Shown here piece by piece: positions 9,991 to 16,674 of a stretch of DNA of 64,000 bases. This stretch comes from Altererythrobacter sp. BO-6. GTDB lineage: Bacteria > Pseudomonadota > Alphaproteobacteria > Sphingomonadales > Sphingomonadaceae. The translations under genes were made by a program, and so were the position numbers. Location: the NCBI RefSeq assembly GCF_011047315.1, contig NZ_CP049259.1:2709001-2773000 (forward strand), in the 5' to 3' direction. The notes beneath the pieces were generated by a model. It was not told the origin of the DNA. It saw only the letters and a list, made by a program, of their open reading frames with translations, and searched no databases. Within the stretch, counting starts at the first letter, position 1. Each line of letters opens with the position of its first letter.

Positions 9991-11063
9991 AGCCGCTCGA
10001 CCGTCCCGGCGCTGACCCGCCAGACGGCCGCTTCGCCCAGGATGTCCTCGAAGGGCGCAGGTTCTGTGCCCGTCAGCCACACTTGTGCACGGCCAGTGCG
10101 CAGGCGCTCGAACAGCGCGGCGCGGCGCACGGGATCGAGATGCGCGGCGACCTCGTCAAGCAGCATCACGCCGGGGCGCCCCTCGGCAGCGAGCACCGCA
10201 TGGGCCAGCGTCAGGGCGATGAGCATCGCCTTCTGTTCGCCGGTGGAGCAGGATGCGGCGGATTGCCCGCTTCCCGCCATCACCACATCCAGCTCGTCGC
10301 GCTGCGGTCCGGTAAGCGAGCGACCGGCTGCACGGTCACGGCCGCGTTGGCGGGCCAGTTCTAAGCGCAGTTCCTCCCGTGTGGTTGGACCGCCCGGCAA
10401 ATAGGTCAGGATCGGCTTGGCAAAAGGCTGGTCGGGCAGGGCGGTCAGCTCGTCCGCCAGCGCCGTGACCAGTGCCATGCGGCCTTCGGCAACCGCCGCA
10501 CCGTGTTCGGCCACTTGCGCTTCGATCGCATCGAGCCATGTTGCGTCGCGGCTGTCCTCCAGCAATTTGTTGCGTTCGCGCAGCGCCGCTTCAAAGCGCG
10601 AGACATGGCGCGCATGGGCGGGATCGATCGCCAGCGCGAGCCGGTCCATGTAGCGCCGCCGTGCGCCTGCGCTGTCCATGAACAGCCCGTCCATCGCCGG
10701 AGTTAGCCAGCCGATCGCGAGCCATTCGCTCAAGGATTGTGCGCTCGCTTCTGCCCCATTGACCCGCACCAGTCGACGGCCCGGGCGCTCGGGTTCGACG
10801 AAAGTGCCGATCCGCGCGCTTTCATGCCCCTGCTCGATCAGGCTGGCGCCGATCTGGAACCCGCCCCCGCCATGCGGCCCGGGAAGTTCAGGCAGCGCGG
10901 CGCGGCGCAATCCGCGGCCTGGCGCAAGCAGCGACAGCGCTTCCAAGATATTGGTCTTGCCCGCGCCATTCTCGCCCACCAGCAGGTTGAGCTGGCGCGT
11001 CCCCGCCAGCTCGGTCTGGCGATGGTTGCGGAAATGCGAAAGGGCAATGCGATCAAGCGCCAT
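9987..11063 (-). CDS. recF: DNA replication and repair protein RecF
   Basis: SMC-like ATPase that binds gapped DNA and, with RecO and RecR, loads RecA at single-strand gaps. From the ATG at 11063 the protein has 358 residues, starting MALDRIALSHFRNH as in most alphaproteobacterial RecF. Walker A GENGAGKT is at 30-37, a FMDSAGARRRYMDRLAL block follows, the ABC signature region (SCSTGEQKAMLIALTLAHA) comes later, and Walker B with D-loop is MLLDEVAAHLD. Another ATG lies 9 bases upstream at 11072. It is not beside dnaA/dnaN here, which is common in alphaproteobacteria. Confidence 0.96.
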   Translation of the reverse strand: MALDRIALSHFRNHRQTELAGTRQLNLLVGENGAGKTNILEALSLLAPGRGLRRAALPELPGPHGGGGFQIGASLIEQGHESARIGTFVEPERPGRRLVRVNGAEASAQSLSEWLAIGWLTPAMDGLFMDSAGARRRYMDRLALAIDPAHARHVSRFEAALRERNKLLEDSRDATWLDAIEAQVAEHGAAVAEGRMALVTALADELTALPDQPFAKPILTYLPGGPTTREELRLELARQRGRDRAAGRSLTGPQRDELDVVMAGSGQSAASCSTGEQKAMLIALTLAHAVLAAEGRPGVMLLDEVAAHLDPVRRAALFERLRTGRAQVWLTGTEPAPFEDILGEAAVWRVSAGTVERL

Positions 11064-11133
11064 AGGTAGCATGAGCGCTTAGCATTTCGAGGCAGATTGG
11101 CCATCTCCGGACGGATCAAAATCACCGATCCTG

Positions 11134-11158
11134 AATGTTGGTGAAAAATCCCAACATT
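11134..11158. promoter_or_regulatory. Perfect 8-bp inverted repeat, candidate activator (UAS) site
   Basis: AATGTTGG (11134-11141) and CCAACATT (11151-11158) are exact reverse complements separated by a 9-base AT-rich spacer. The centre is about 109 bases upstream of the start expected for the -24/-12 promoter at 11228-11245. That is within the range where bacterial enhancer-binding proteins such as PspF bind. The symmetry is seen directly; the role is inferred. It also lies 71 bases upstream of recF and could serve that gene instead. Confidence 0.5.
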
Positions 11159-11227
11159 TCGGTTTGATGAACGGTGCATTCAGGAAGACGGATCCGAAAA
11201 ACCCCAGAATTCTGCCATTTTCCGAAA

Positions 11228-11245
11228 TTGGCACGCCCTATGCAA
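11228..11245 (+). promoter_or_regulatory. Sigma-54 type -24/-12 promoter of the microprotein-pspC operon
   Basis: The sequence TTGGCACG-CCCT-ATGCAA matches the RpoN consensus TGGCACG-N4-TTGC except for one base in the -12 element. The invariant GG (11230-11231) and GC (11242-11243) have the required 10-base spacing between them. Transcription would start near 11255, giving a leader of about 50 bases before the first microprotein at 11304. Psp operons in gamma-proteobacteria are RpoN/PspF-dependent, so finding this element ahead of pspC is coherent. Confidence 0.7.
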
Positions 11246-11303
11246 AGGGTGTTTTGTCCGGCGAAATGGTTCGCTGGGAAATGTTAAACAGGAGTATGAC
11301 CCC

Positions 11304-11420
11304 ATGTTCTTCAATTCTGATGCTTCGAACAAGCTCTTCGCCGCAGTTGCTTCGCTGGTCCTTTCGGCCGCTGTGATGGCCGCCACGATCGTGCCTGCCA
11401 GCCCCAACCTTTTTGCCTGA
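11304..11420 (+). CDS. 38-residue hydrophobic microprotein (first gene of pspC operon)
   Basis: Short gene not recognised as any named family. The ATG at 11304 has an AGGAG site at 11290-11294. The product has a polar start with the pattern MFFNSDASNKLFAAVAS, then a hydrophobic stretch of about 20 residues (VASLVLSAAVMAATIVPA), and ends PNLFA: a probable single-pass membrane peptide. Its start resembles that of the next gene (MF, N, SD, S, then LFAAV and S in the same order), so the two look like tandem paralogues. Expression should be from the -24/-12 element upstream. Codon use and the good ribosome site support translation; function is unknown. Confidence 0.7.
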   Translation: MFFNSDASNKLFAAVASLVLSAAVMAATIVPASPNLFA

Positions 11421-11458
11421 TCGCAGATCAGCCAAACCTTCAATCAAGGAGTAGTATA

Positions 11459-11581
11459 ATGTTCAACCGTTCGGATATCGGCAGCCGTCTGTTCGCCGCT
11501 GTCTTCTCGTTTGCGGTCACCGGCGTCATTCTCGCCACCGTGGTCGATTACGCCACCCCGGTTACAGGCCTCGTCGCATGA
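11459..11581 (+). CDS. 40-residue hydrophobic microprotein (second gene of pspC operon)
   Basis: Starts at the ATG at 11459 after AAGGAG at 11445-11450, 38 bases downstream of the first microprotein. It reads MFNRSDIGSRLFAAVFS, then a hydrophobic span (FAVTGVILATVVDYA) and a short tail. It is paralogous to the preceding gene over the LFAAV region and is probably a single-pass membrane protein. Its stop codon TGA (11579-11581) overlaps the pspC start ATG (11578-11580) as ATGA, so pspC translation is very likely coupled to it. No named family is recognised. Confidence 0.75.
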   Translation: MFNRSDIGSRLFAAVFSFAVTGVILATVVDYATPVTGLVA

Positions 11582-11793
11582 GCGAGTTTGACCACAAGCC
11601 CGTCGCCAACAGTTCCAGCGGCAACTTCCGCCTCGACAAGGCTGATGGCAAGATTTTCGGCGTCTGCGCCGGGATCGGCAATTACTTCGGGATCGATCCG
11701 CTGATCGTTCGCCTCGGCTTCGTGCTCGGCACGTTGATCGGCTTCGGCAGCTTCATCCTGATCTACCTCGCGATCGCGCTGATCGCGAAATGA
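11578..11793 (+). CDS. pspC: PspC domain stress-response membrane protein
   Basis: A 71-residue PspC-domain protein. After a polar N-terminus (MSEFDHKPVANSSSGNF) comes the PspC signature: RLDKADGKIFGVCAGIGNYFGIDPLIVRLGFVLGTLIGFGSFILIYLAIALIAK, two membrane segments and an FGVCAGIG motif. In enterobacteria PspC with PspB senses inner-membrane stress and relieves PspA inhibition of PspF. Here no pspA, pspB or pspF lies in the window, and the partners by position are two microproteins, so signalling may differ. Translation is coupled to the gene before it by a 4-base overlap. Confidence 0.9.
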   Translation: MSEFDHKPVANSSSGNFRLDKADGKIFGVCAGIGNYFGIDPLIVRLGFVLGTLIGFGSFILIYLAIALIAK

Positions 11794-11820
11794 GAGAGGG
11801 CGGGGGATCTCCGCCCTCTC
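11794..11820. terminator. Strong GC hairpin between convergent pspC and SDR genes
   Basis: A 10-bp perfect stem, GAGAGGGCGG (11794-11803) with CCGCCCTCTC (11811-11820), begins immediately after the pspC stop codon. There is no T-run on either side, so it may act as a 3' stabiliser or weak bidirectional terminator rather than a classical one. Confidence 0.55.
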
Positions 11821-11827
11821 AACCCCT

Positions 11828-12610
11828 TCACATCGCCGAGATGCCGCCGTCGAGCTTGATTTCCGCTCCGGTCATGAAACGGCTTTCGTCGCTGGCGAGG
11901 TAGACCACCGCATTGGCGATATCATTGGGCTCACCCACGAATTTGAGCGGGATCTGCCGTGCCAGCTTATCCAGCAGCACTTGCTTGTCGAGATTGTGGT
12001 GCCGCGCCGTCCCGTCGAGGATCGGCGTATCGACAAAGGTCGGATGCACCGAATTACAACGGATCTGCATATTGTTCTTAGCGCAGTGCAGCGCGATCGA
12101 CTTCGAGAGCATCCACACCGCCGCCTTGGAGGCGTTATAGGCCGGCATGGTGTCGCTAGCGATCAACCCTGCAATCGAACTGATGTTGATGATCGAACCC
12201 GGCGCATGTTCGCGCATCAGCGGCAAGGCCTTCTGGCAGCCGTGAAAAATCGAATCGACATTGACGGAGAAGCAGCGCTTCCAGTCATCGAAGGTGCAGG
12301 TCTCGATATTGCCACCAACACCGATTCCGGCATTGTTGACCAGCACGTTGAGCCCGCCCAGATGCTCGCGCGCGGCATCGACCGCGGCTTCCCATGCAGC
12401 AGGATCGGTCACATCGTGCTGCACCCCGAAAGCGGTGCCTGCGCCCAGATCGGCATTGATCGCCGCTGCGGTCGCTTCGGCGCCTGCACCGTTGATATCG
12501 GTACACAGCACCCGCGCGCCTTCTTCCGCCAGCCGCCGCGAATGCGCCGCGCCCAGGCCTTGCGCCGCGCCGGTAACCAGCGCCAGCTTGCCCGCACATC
12601 TTCCTGCCAT
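11828..12610 (-). CDS. SDR family oxidoreductase (hydroxysteroid dehydrogenase-like)
   Basis: Classical short-chain dehydrogenase/reductase of 260 residues using NAD(P)+. The N-terminal Rossmann motif TGAAQGLG lies at about 14-21, with an acidic residue after beta-2 (CTDINGAG) favouring NAD. NNAG follows near residue 90, then the catalytic Ser (NISSIAG), Tyr and Lys (AYNASK), and PTFVDTP in the C-terminal part. Many close relatives are annotated as 3-alpha/20-beta or 3-beta hydroxysteroid dehydrogenases or cyclopentanol dehydrogenases; the real substrate cannot be read from sequence. It follows the Nudix gene by 4 bases and ends the lemA operon string. Confidence 0.88.
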   Translation of the reverse strand: MAGRCAGKLALVTGAAQGLGAAHSRRLAEEGARVLCTDINGAGAEATAAAINADLGAGTAFGVQHDVTDPAAWEAAVDAAREHLGGLNVLVNNAGIGVGGNIETCTFDDWKRCFSVNVDSIFHGCQKALPLMREHAPGSIINISSIAGLIASDTMPAYNASKAAVWMLSKSIALHCAKNNMQIRCNSVHPTFVDTPILDGTARHHNLDKQVLLDKLARQIPLKFVGEPNDIANAVVYLASDESRFMTGAEIKLDGGISAM

Positions 12611-12614
12611 CAGT

Positions 12615-13184
12615 TCAATCCTCTCCGATAAATCCCGCTGCCATCAGCATGGCAATGCGCACATCCACTCCGTGGCCTTTCGCGCGCCAATCTGCAACGA
12701 ATTGCGGCAGGTCGCCCAGCTTCACCCGGTGCACCCTGATATCCTCGCTGCCGGTTCCGCCGCCTTCGCTGACCTTCGTCAGGCCGCGCGCGCGCATCAG
12801 GCTGAAACTCTCGCTGACCATGCCCGGGCTGGAATAGAATTCGCCCAGGTCTTCCATCCGCGCGGCGCGATAGCCGGTCTCTTCCTCAAGCTCGCGCATC
12901 GCGGCCTCTTCTGCCGCTTCGCCTGCCTTGCCTTCGTCATCGCCGATCAGGCCGGCCGGGATCTCCAGGCAAACCTTGCCCAGCGGAACGCGATACTGCT
13001 CGACGAGGATGACGTAACCTTCGTCGTCAATAGCGATGATCGCCGCAGCCTTGATGCCACGCGCGCGGCCGACATATTCCCACCGGCCGCGGGTCTTGGC
13101 GGCGATGAACTTGCCTTCCCACTCGATGGTTTCAGGCTGGTTTGCATCGGGGTCGCTCGGTGGAGCGGAATCGGAAGAACTCAT
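12615..13184 (-). CDS. Nudix hydrolase, ADP-ribose pyrophosphatase type
   Basis: 189-residue Nudix enzyme that cleaves nucleoside diphosphates linked to another moiety, probably ADP-ribose. The Nudix box is complete: a Gly, the spaced Glu, then RELEEETGY (within GLIGDDEGKAGEAAEEAAM-RELEEETGY at about residues 80-107). A preceding beta-hairpin (GYVILVEQYRVPLGKVCLEIPAGLI) has the QYR and PAG motifs typical of ADP-ribose pyrophosphatases. It sits 10 bases after the TPM gene and 4 bases before the SDR gene, implying co-transcription. Confidence 0.9.
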   Translation of the reverse strand: MSSSDSAPPSDPDANQPETIEWEGKFIAAKTRGRWEYVGRARGIKAAAIIAIDDEGYVILVEQYRVPLGKVCLEIPAGLIGDDEGKAGEAAEEAAMRELEEETGYRAARMEDLGEFYSSPGMVSESFSLMRARGLTKVSEGGGTGSEDIRVHRVKLGDLPQFVADWRAKGHGVDVRIAMLMAAGFIGED

Positions 13185-13194
13185 GCGTTGCCGC

Positions 13195-13872
13195 TTAGAC
13201 TTCGATCAAGCGGTCGGGCAACTCGTTCTGGTCATCGGCGTCGCGCGGGAAATGTTCGGCCAGCACTTCGCCCACGTCGCGCACCCCTGCTGCCAGGCCT
13301 TCGGCGATAGAGCCGCGCCGGATATGTTCAAGCATGTCGGCCATGGCCTCGCCCCACACTTCGGCAGGGACCTTTTCGGCGATCGGGAGGTCCGCGACGA
13401 TCTCGGCCCGGTGTTCCTTCATCGAGAGATAGAGCAGCACCCCGGTGCGTCCGTGGGTGCGCCGCTCGGCGCCGACCTTGAAATGCTTGATGGCGGCATC
13501 GTGTGCGCGGGCATGCTTGAGCGGAGCAGGGATAAGCGCGAATTTCAGCGGATCCCATAGCTGGATCAGCCACATCAGCGCGAAAGCCGCCAATCCCAGG
13601 CCGATCACCATGCTGGCAAGTTCACCGGTGGTCCATTCGTGCAACCACCCGCCTACCAAGCTGTCCCACAAACCCATGAAGGGCTGCGGAAACAGCGCGA
13701 ACAAGCTCATGGCAGTGAATGCCGCTATAGCCGCCCACAACAGCGCGACATCGCCATACCCGTCTGACCGGTCAGCCAGCACGGTTACGATCTCGCCGCT
13801 AGTATGCTGTTCCGCCGCAGCAACAGCATCGCTGACGATCTTGTGTTGGTCAGGCGTCAGATAGCGTCCCAT
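13195..13872 (-). CDS. TPM domain membrane protein
   Basis: 225-residue protein with an N-terminal piece (YLTPDQHKIVSDAVAAAEQHTSGEIVTVLADRSD) and, after two membrane segments near residues 40-62 and 85-108, the second half of a TPM domain (RRTHGRTGVLLYLSMKEHRAEIVADLPIAEKVP...WGEAMADMLEHIRRGSIAEGLAAGVRDVGEVLAEHFP). The TPM fold is interrupted by the membrane region. Its ATG directly follows the stop of the preceding TPM gene. The pair with LemA is a conserved envelope module of uncertain role; some TPM proteins act in photosystem II repair or as phosphatases. Confidence 0.85.
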   Translation of the reverse strand: MGRYLTPDQHKIVSDAVAAAEQHTSGEIVTVLADRSDGYGDVALLWAAIAAFTAMSLFALFPQPFMGLWDSLVGGWLHEWTTGELASMVIGLGLAAFALMWLIQLWDPLKFALIPAPLKHARAHDAAIKHFKVGAERRTHGRTGVLLYLSMKEHRAEIVADLPIAEKVPAEVWGEAMADMLEHIRRGSIAEGLAAGVRDVGEVLAEHFPRDADDQNELPDRLIEV

Positions 13873-14694
13873 TTACCACCCCCCGGAGGCGCCGCCGCCC
13901 CCGAAACTGCCGCCGCCACCGGAAAAGCCGCCGCCACCGAAGCCACCCCCTCCGCCGCCGCCCCAGTCGTCACCACCGGAGAGCGCGCCGCGCACGATCG
14001 CGCTGCCCACTTCCCACAGGATGATGTCAGTCACGGTGTCGCCGAATTCGCGGCCCTTGCCCCTGTAGCGCCGCTTGCGCCGCCGCCCGCGCAGCATTGG
14101 CAATATGAAAAAGAAGAAAATGATCGCGCCCCAGACGAAAAAACCGACCGGGAAGCCGCTGTCGCGCTCGCGCGCTTCGCTGGCCTGCGCGGCGACCTGC
14201 CGGGCTTCGTCTTCAGGCAGGACCAGCTGGGAAATGATTGCGTCAGTTCCCGCGACAATCCCGCCGGGCATGTCGCCATCGCGAAAGCGCGGCAGGATCG
14301 CGTTCTGGATGATCAGGGCTGACAGCGCATCGGTGAGATAGCCTTCAAGGCCATAGCCCACCTCGATCCGTACCTTGCGGTCATTGGGTGCGACAATTAG
14401 CAGTGCGCCGTCATTGCGCTCTGCATCACCGATGCCCCAATTGCGGCCGAGCTGATAACCGTAATCGGCGATGTCATAGCCCTGCAGGTCCGGCACCGTG
14501 GCCACGACCAGCTGGCGCTGCGATTGCGTTTCCAGCGCTTCAAGCTTCTGGGTCAGCTCGGCTTCGACATCGGCGGGGATGATATCCGCCGCATCGACCA
14601 CGCGCCCGGTCAGCTCCGGAAAGTCCGGCTGCGCCGCAACAGGCGCAGCCAGCAGCGCCGCGAATGCAGCGAAGATCAGCGCCAGTGCGCGCAC
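13873..14694 (-). CDS. YgcG-type TPM domain protein with Gly-rich tail
   Basis: 273 residues. Signal peptide (ALIFAAFAALLAAPVAA, cleaved near residue 21), then a periplasmic TPM domain (FPELTGRVVDAADIIPADVEAELTQKLEALETQSQRQLVVATVPDLQGYDIADYGYQLGRNWGIGDAERNDGALLIVAPNDRKVRIEVGYGLEGYLTDA). One TM follows (FFVWGAIIFFFFILPML), then a basic stretch (RGRRRKRRYRGKG), and finally a Gly/Ser/Phe-rich tail ending GGASGGW. This is the standard YgcG/YqcG architecture found beside LemA. The Gly-rich tail would be cytoplasmic and is likely disordered. It starts 8 bases after the lemA stop. Confidence 0.9.
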   Translation of the reverse strand: MRALALIFAAFAALLAAPVAAQPDFPELTGRVVDAADIIPADVEAELTQKLEALETQSQRQLVVATVPDLQGYDIADYGYQLGRNWGIGDAERNDGALLIVAPNDRKVRIEVGYGLEGYLTDALSALIIQNAILPRFRDGDMPGGIVAGTDAIISQLVLPEDEARQVAAQASEARERDSGFPVGFFVWGAIIFFFFILPMLRGRRRKRRYRGKGREFGDTVTDIILWEVGSAIVRGALSGGDDWGGGGGGGFGGGGFSGGGGSFGGGGASGGW

Positions 14695-14702
14695 TGGCTG
14701 GC

Positions 14703-15311
14703 TCAGTTGCCCGAAGTCATGTCGAGTTCGGGAGCGACTTCGGCACCGGCGCTGACCGCTTCATAGGGCACCATCGGTTCCGCACCATGAATGATGTTCG
14801 CGCCGATGGTGTCTGGGAAGGTGCGGATCGTGGTGTTATACTGACGCACCGCTTCGTTATAATCGCGGATGGCCACGGCAATGCGGTTTTCGGTCCCTTC
14901 CAGCTGGCTTTGCAGCGCCAGGAAATTCTGGTTCGACTGGATCTGCGGATAGGCCTCGAAGCTCGCGAGCAAGCGGCCAAGGCCCTGGCCAAGCTGGGCC
15001 TGCGCGGCCTGGAATTCAGCCATCTTCGCTGGATCGTTCAGGTCATCCGCGCTGATGTTGACGCTGGTTGCGCGGGCGCGCGCTTCGGTCACTTCGGTCA
15101 GGATCGCACGCTCGCTCTCGGCCGCACCCTGCGTCACTTCAGCGAGATTGGGGATCAGGTTTGCGCGGCGCTGGAACTGCGCCTCGACATCGGCCCATTT
15201 GGCCTTGGCGTTTTCTTCGGCCGCGGGGACCGAATTGATCCCGCAGGCGGACAAGCCGAAGGCAAGCCCGGCGACCAGTGCAAAGCGGCGAACAGCAGCA
15301 ACGAAATTCAT
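14703..15311 (-). CDS. lemA: LemA family lipoprotein
   Basis: LemA-family envelope protein of 202 residues. The ATG at 15311 follows GGAAGGGA. The N-terminus is a lipoprotein signal with lipobox LSAC and Cys23. The helical LemA domain follows (AKAKWADVEAQFQRRANLIPNLAEVTQGAAESERAILTEVTEARARA ... LGQGLGRLLASFEAYPQIQSNQNFLALQSQLEGTENRIAVAIRDYNEAVRQYNTTIRTFP). It is first gene of a same-strand string lemA-TPM-TPM-Nudix-SDR with gaps of 0-10 bases. Function in cells is unknown; LemA and TPM proteins nearly always occur together. Confidence 0.93.
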   Translation of the reverse strand: MNFVAAVRRFALVAGLAFGLSACGINSVPAAEENAKAKWADVEAQFQRRANLIPNLAEVTQGAAESERAILTEVTEARARATSVNISADDLNDPAKMAEFQAAQAQLGQGLGRLLASFEAYPQIQSNQNFLALQSQLEGTENRIAVAIRDYNEAVRQYNTTIRTFPDTIGANIIHGAEPMVPYEAVSAGAEVAPELDMTSGN

Positions 15312-15466
15312 CGAAATTCCCTTCCGGCAAGTCACCGCGCGCCTGCGCGGCCATCTGTATTACGAGTATAGGTCACCGCTGTGGAAATTCAAGTGAGCTG
15401 CGGGCTTGGCAAGTGCCTGTCATAATGCAAGATTACGGCTTCTTCCGGGGAGTTGAGGAGGTCTGC

Positions 15467-15898
15467 ATGCTTACGGAATTCAAGGAATTCATTGCCAAGG
15501 GCAATGTGATGGAACTGGCGGTGGCTGTGATCATCGCGGGCGCATTCGGCACGATCGTCACGTCTTTGACAGAGGACGTGATCATGCCGATCGTCGGTTT
15601 CGTGTTCGGCGGCGCCGATTTCTCGAGCTATTTCATCCTGCTCAGCACTCCAGAAGGCTATGAAGGCTCGACCACCGATTACGCTGCGCTCAAGGAAGCG
15701 GGCGCGGCCATGATCGGTTACGGCGCGCTGATCACCACGATCATCAATTTCGTGATCCTGGCGTTCATCATCTTCATGCTGGTGCGCTATGCCAACAAGG
15801 TGACCGCGCAATTCAAGAAGGAAGAAGAGGCAGCAGCAACCGCCGGCCCGAGCGAAATCGACCTGCTGACCGAGATTCGCGACGCGTTGAAAAAGTAG
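15467..15898 (+). CDS. mscL: Large-conductance mechanosensitive channel MscL
   Basis: Homopentameric inner-membrane channel that opens at near-lytic tension to release solutes on hypo-osmotic shock. The ATG at 15467 follows GAGGAGG. The 143-residue product starts MLTEFKEFIAKGNVMELAVAVIIAGAFGTIVTSLTEDVIMPIVGFVFGG (N-terminal amphipathic helix and pore-lining TM1), has a periplasmic loop of about 35 residues, TM2 (LITTIINFVILAFIIFMLVRYANK), and a cytoplasmic helix ending LLTEIRDALKK. All family hallmarks are present. Confidence 0.97.
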   Translation: MLTEFKEFIAKGNVMELAVAVIIAGAFGTIVTSLTEDVIMPIVGFVFGGADFSSYFILLSTPEGYEGSTTDYAALKEAGAAMIGYGALITTIINFVILAFIIFMLVRYANKVTAQFKKEEEAAATAGPSEIDLLTEIRDALKK

Positions 15899-15948
15899 GG
15901 CGCGCGCGGCGTCACACGGCGCCTGGCACGCATACACTTCACATTAAG

Positions 15949-15981
15949 CGGGCGGGGCCTATATAGGTCCTGCCCGTTTTT
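15949..15981 (+). terminator. Rho-independent terminator after mscL
   Basis: A 12-bp stem (15949-15960 with 15965-15976, two G-U pairs) closes an ATAT loop and is followed by TTTTT at 15977-15981. It lies 50 bases after the mscL stop and immediately ahead of the ssrA locus. The loop also forms the -10-like TATATA of a possible ssrA promoter (TTCACA at 15938-15943, 16-base spacing), so the element may have two roles. Confidence 0.8.
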
Positions 15982-15984
15982 GCG

Positions 15985-16315
15985 GGCTATGGCGATAAAC
16001 TGCGGCGTGCAATAGGCGCAACGGACCCGGGGGCAGTACCCGGCGGCTCCACCACAAAGCCCGGCGAAATCCGGGGTTTATGACGGGGCCGAACCAGGAT
16101 CGACGTGTGTTGAAAGACGTTGTTTTCGCCCGGGCTGAGTAACCCGTTCAAGGCTCAAAACCTACAAGTGCCAACGACAACGAAGCACTTGCTCTCGCTG
16201 CGTAATGTGACGGCCTAACGGCCTGAATTTACAAAGCCTAGAGCACGGTTCGGACCGAACCGGGTAACAGAATCGGAAACCGGGCGTCCGGGGGTACGTA
16301 GCAACAGAAACCCCC
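15985..16315 (+). ncRNA. ssrA: Circularly permuted two-piece tmRNA (ssrA)
   Basis: Transfer-messenger RNA rescuing stalled ribosomes. The 3' acceptor piece is encoded first and ends in an encoded CCA at 16052-16054, after the T-arm (CCGGG 16027-16031, loop 16032-16038, CCCGG 16039-16043). An intervening ~30 bases (16055-16084) would be excised, and the coding piece starts with GGGGCCG at 16085-16091. GGGGCCG pairs with CGGCTCC (16044-16050) as a 7-bp acceptor stem carrying the G3-U70 wobble that alanyl-tRNA synthetase recognises. The resume codon GCC is at 16170, and the frame reads ANDNEALALAA then TAA at 16203-16205. The outer ends are approximate. The permuted order is the known alphaproteobacterial arrangement. 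Confidence 0.95.
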
Positions 16316-16334
16316 ACCTCATATCCAGCGAAAT

Positions 16335-16589
16335 TCAGACCTTGGGCGCTTCTTCCGCCGCCGCGCGCGCTTTGGCTTCCTGCTCATAGCGGATCGCGTC
16401 GAGGATTTTCGCGCCGCCCAGGAACACTGCGCCAGCGGTGGCTGCCCACAGCAGATATCCGCCAACACCCGGGAATTGTTCGGTGTAATGGACGCCGCGG
16501 GTCATCGCGCCGAGCGCCAGGGCGTAGATGATCAGATAGGCTTCGAAGCGCGTCTTGATCACGAACAGCCGGCCGATCTTGCGCAACAT
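16335..16589 (-). CDS. Small two-TM membrane protein, function unknown
   Basis: 84-residue protein, not recognised as a named family but resembling small conserved proteins of sphingomonads. After a basic N-terminus (MLRKIGRLFVIKTR) there are two membrane spans (FEAYLIIYALALGAMTRGVHY and GVGGYLLWAATAGAVFLGGAKI), then a charged, Ala/Glu-rich cytoplasmic tail (DAIRYEQEAKARAAAEEAPKV). It lies downstream of astB on the same strand with an 85-base gap, and just past the 3' end of ssrA, transcribed towards it. Confidence 0.75.
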   Translation of the reverse strand: MLRKIGRLFVIKTRFEAYLIIYALALGAMTRGVHYTEQFPGVGGYLLWAATAGAVFLGGAKILDAIRYEQEAKARAAAEEAPKV

Positions 16590-16674
16590 GCGGAGCCTTC
16601 CCTTTTCCGCCGCGCGGCGCGCGGCTGGTTAATGAAAGGTTATCGTATGGATCGAGCGCGGGTTGTCCAGCGCG

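Noticed and set aside
15938..15965. ssrA promoter TTCACA-N16-TATATA
   Set aside because: The -10 lies in the loop of a strong terminator hairpin for mscL; kept only as a remark, not as a separate feature.
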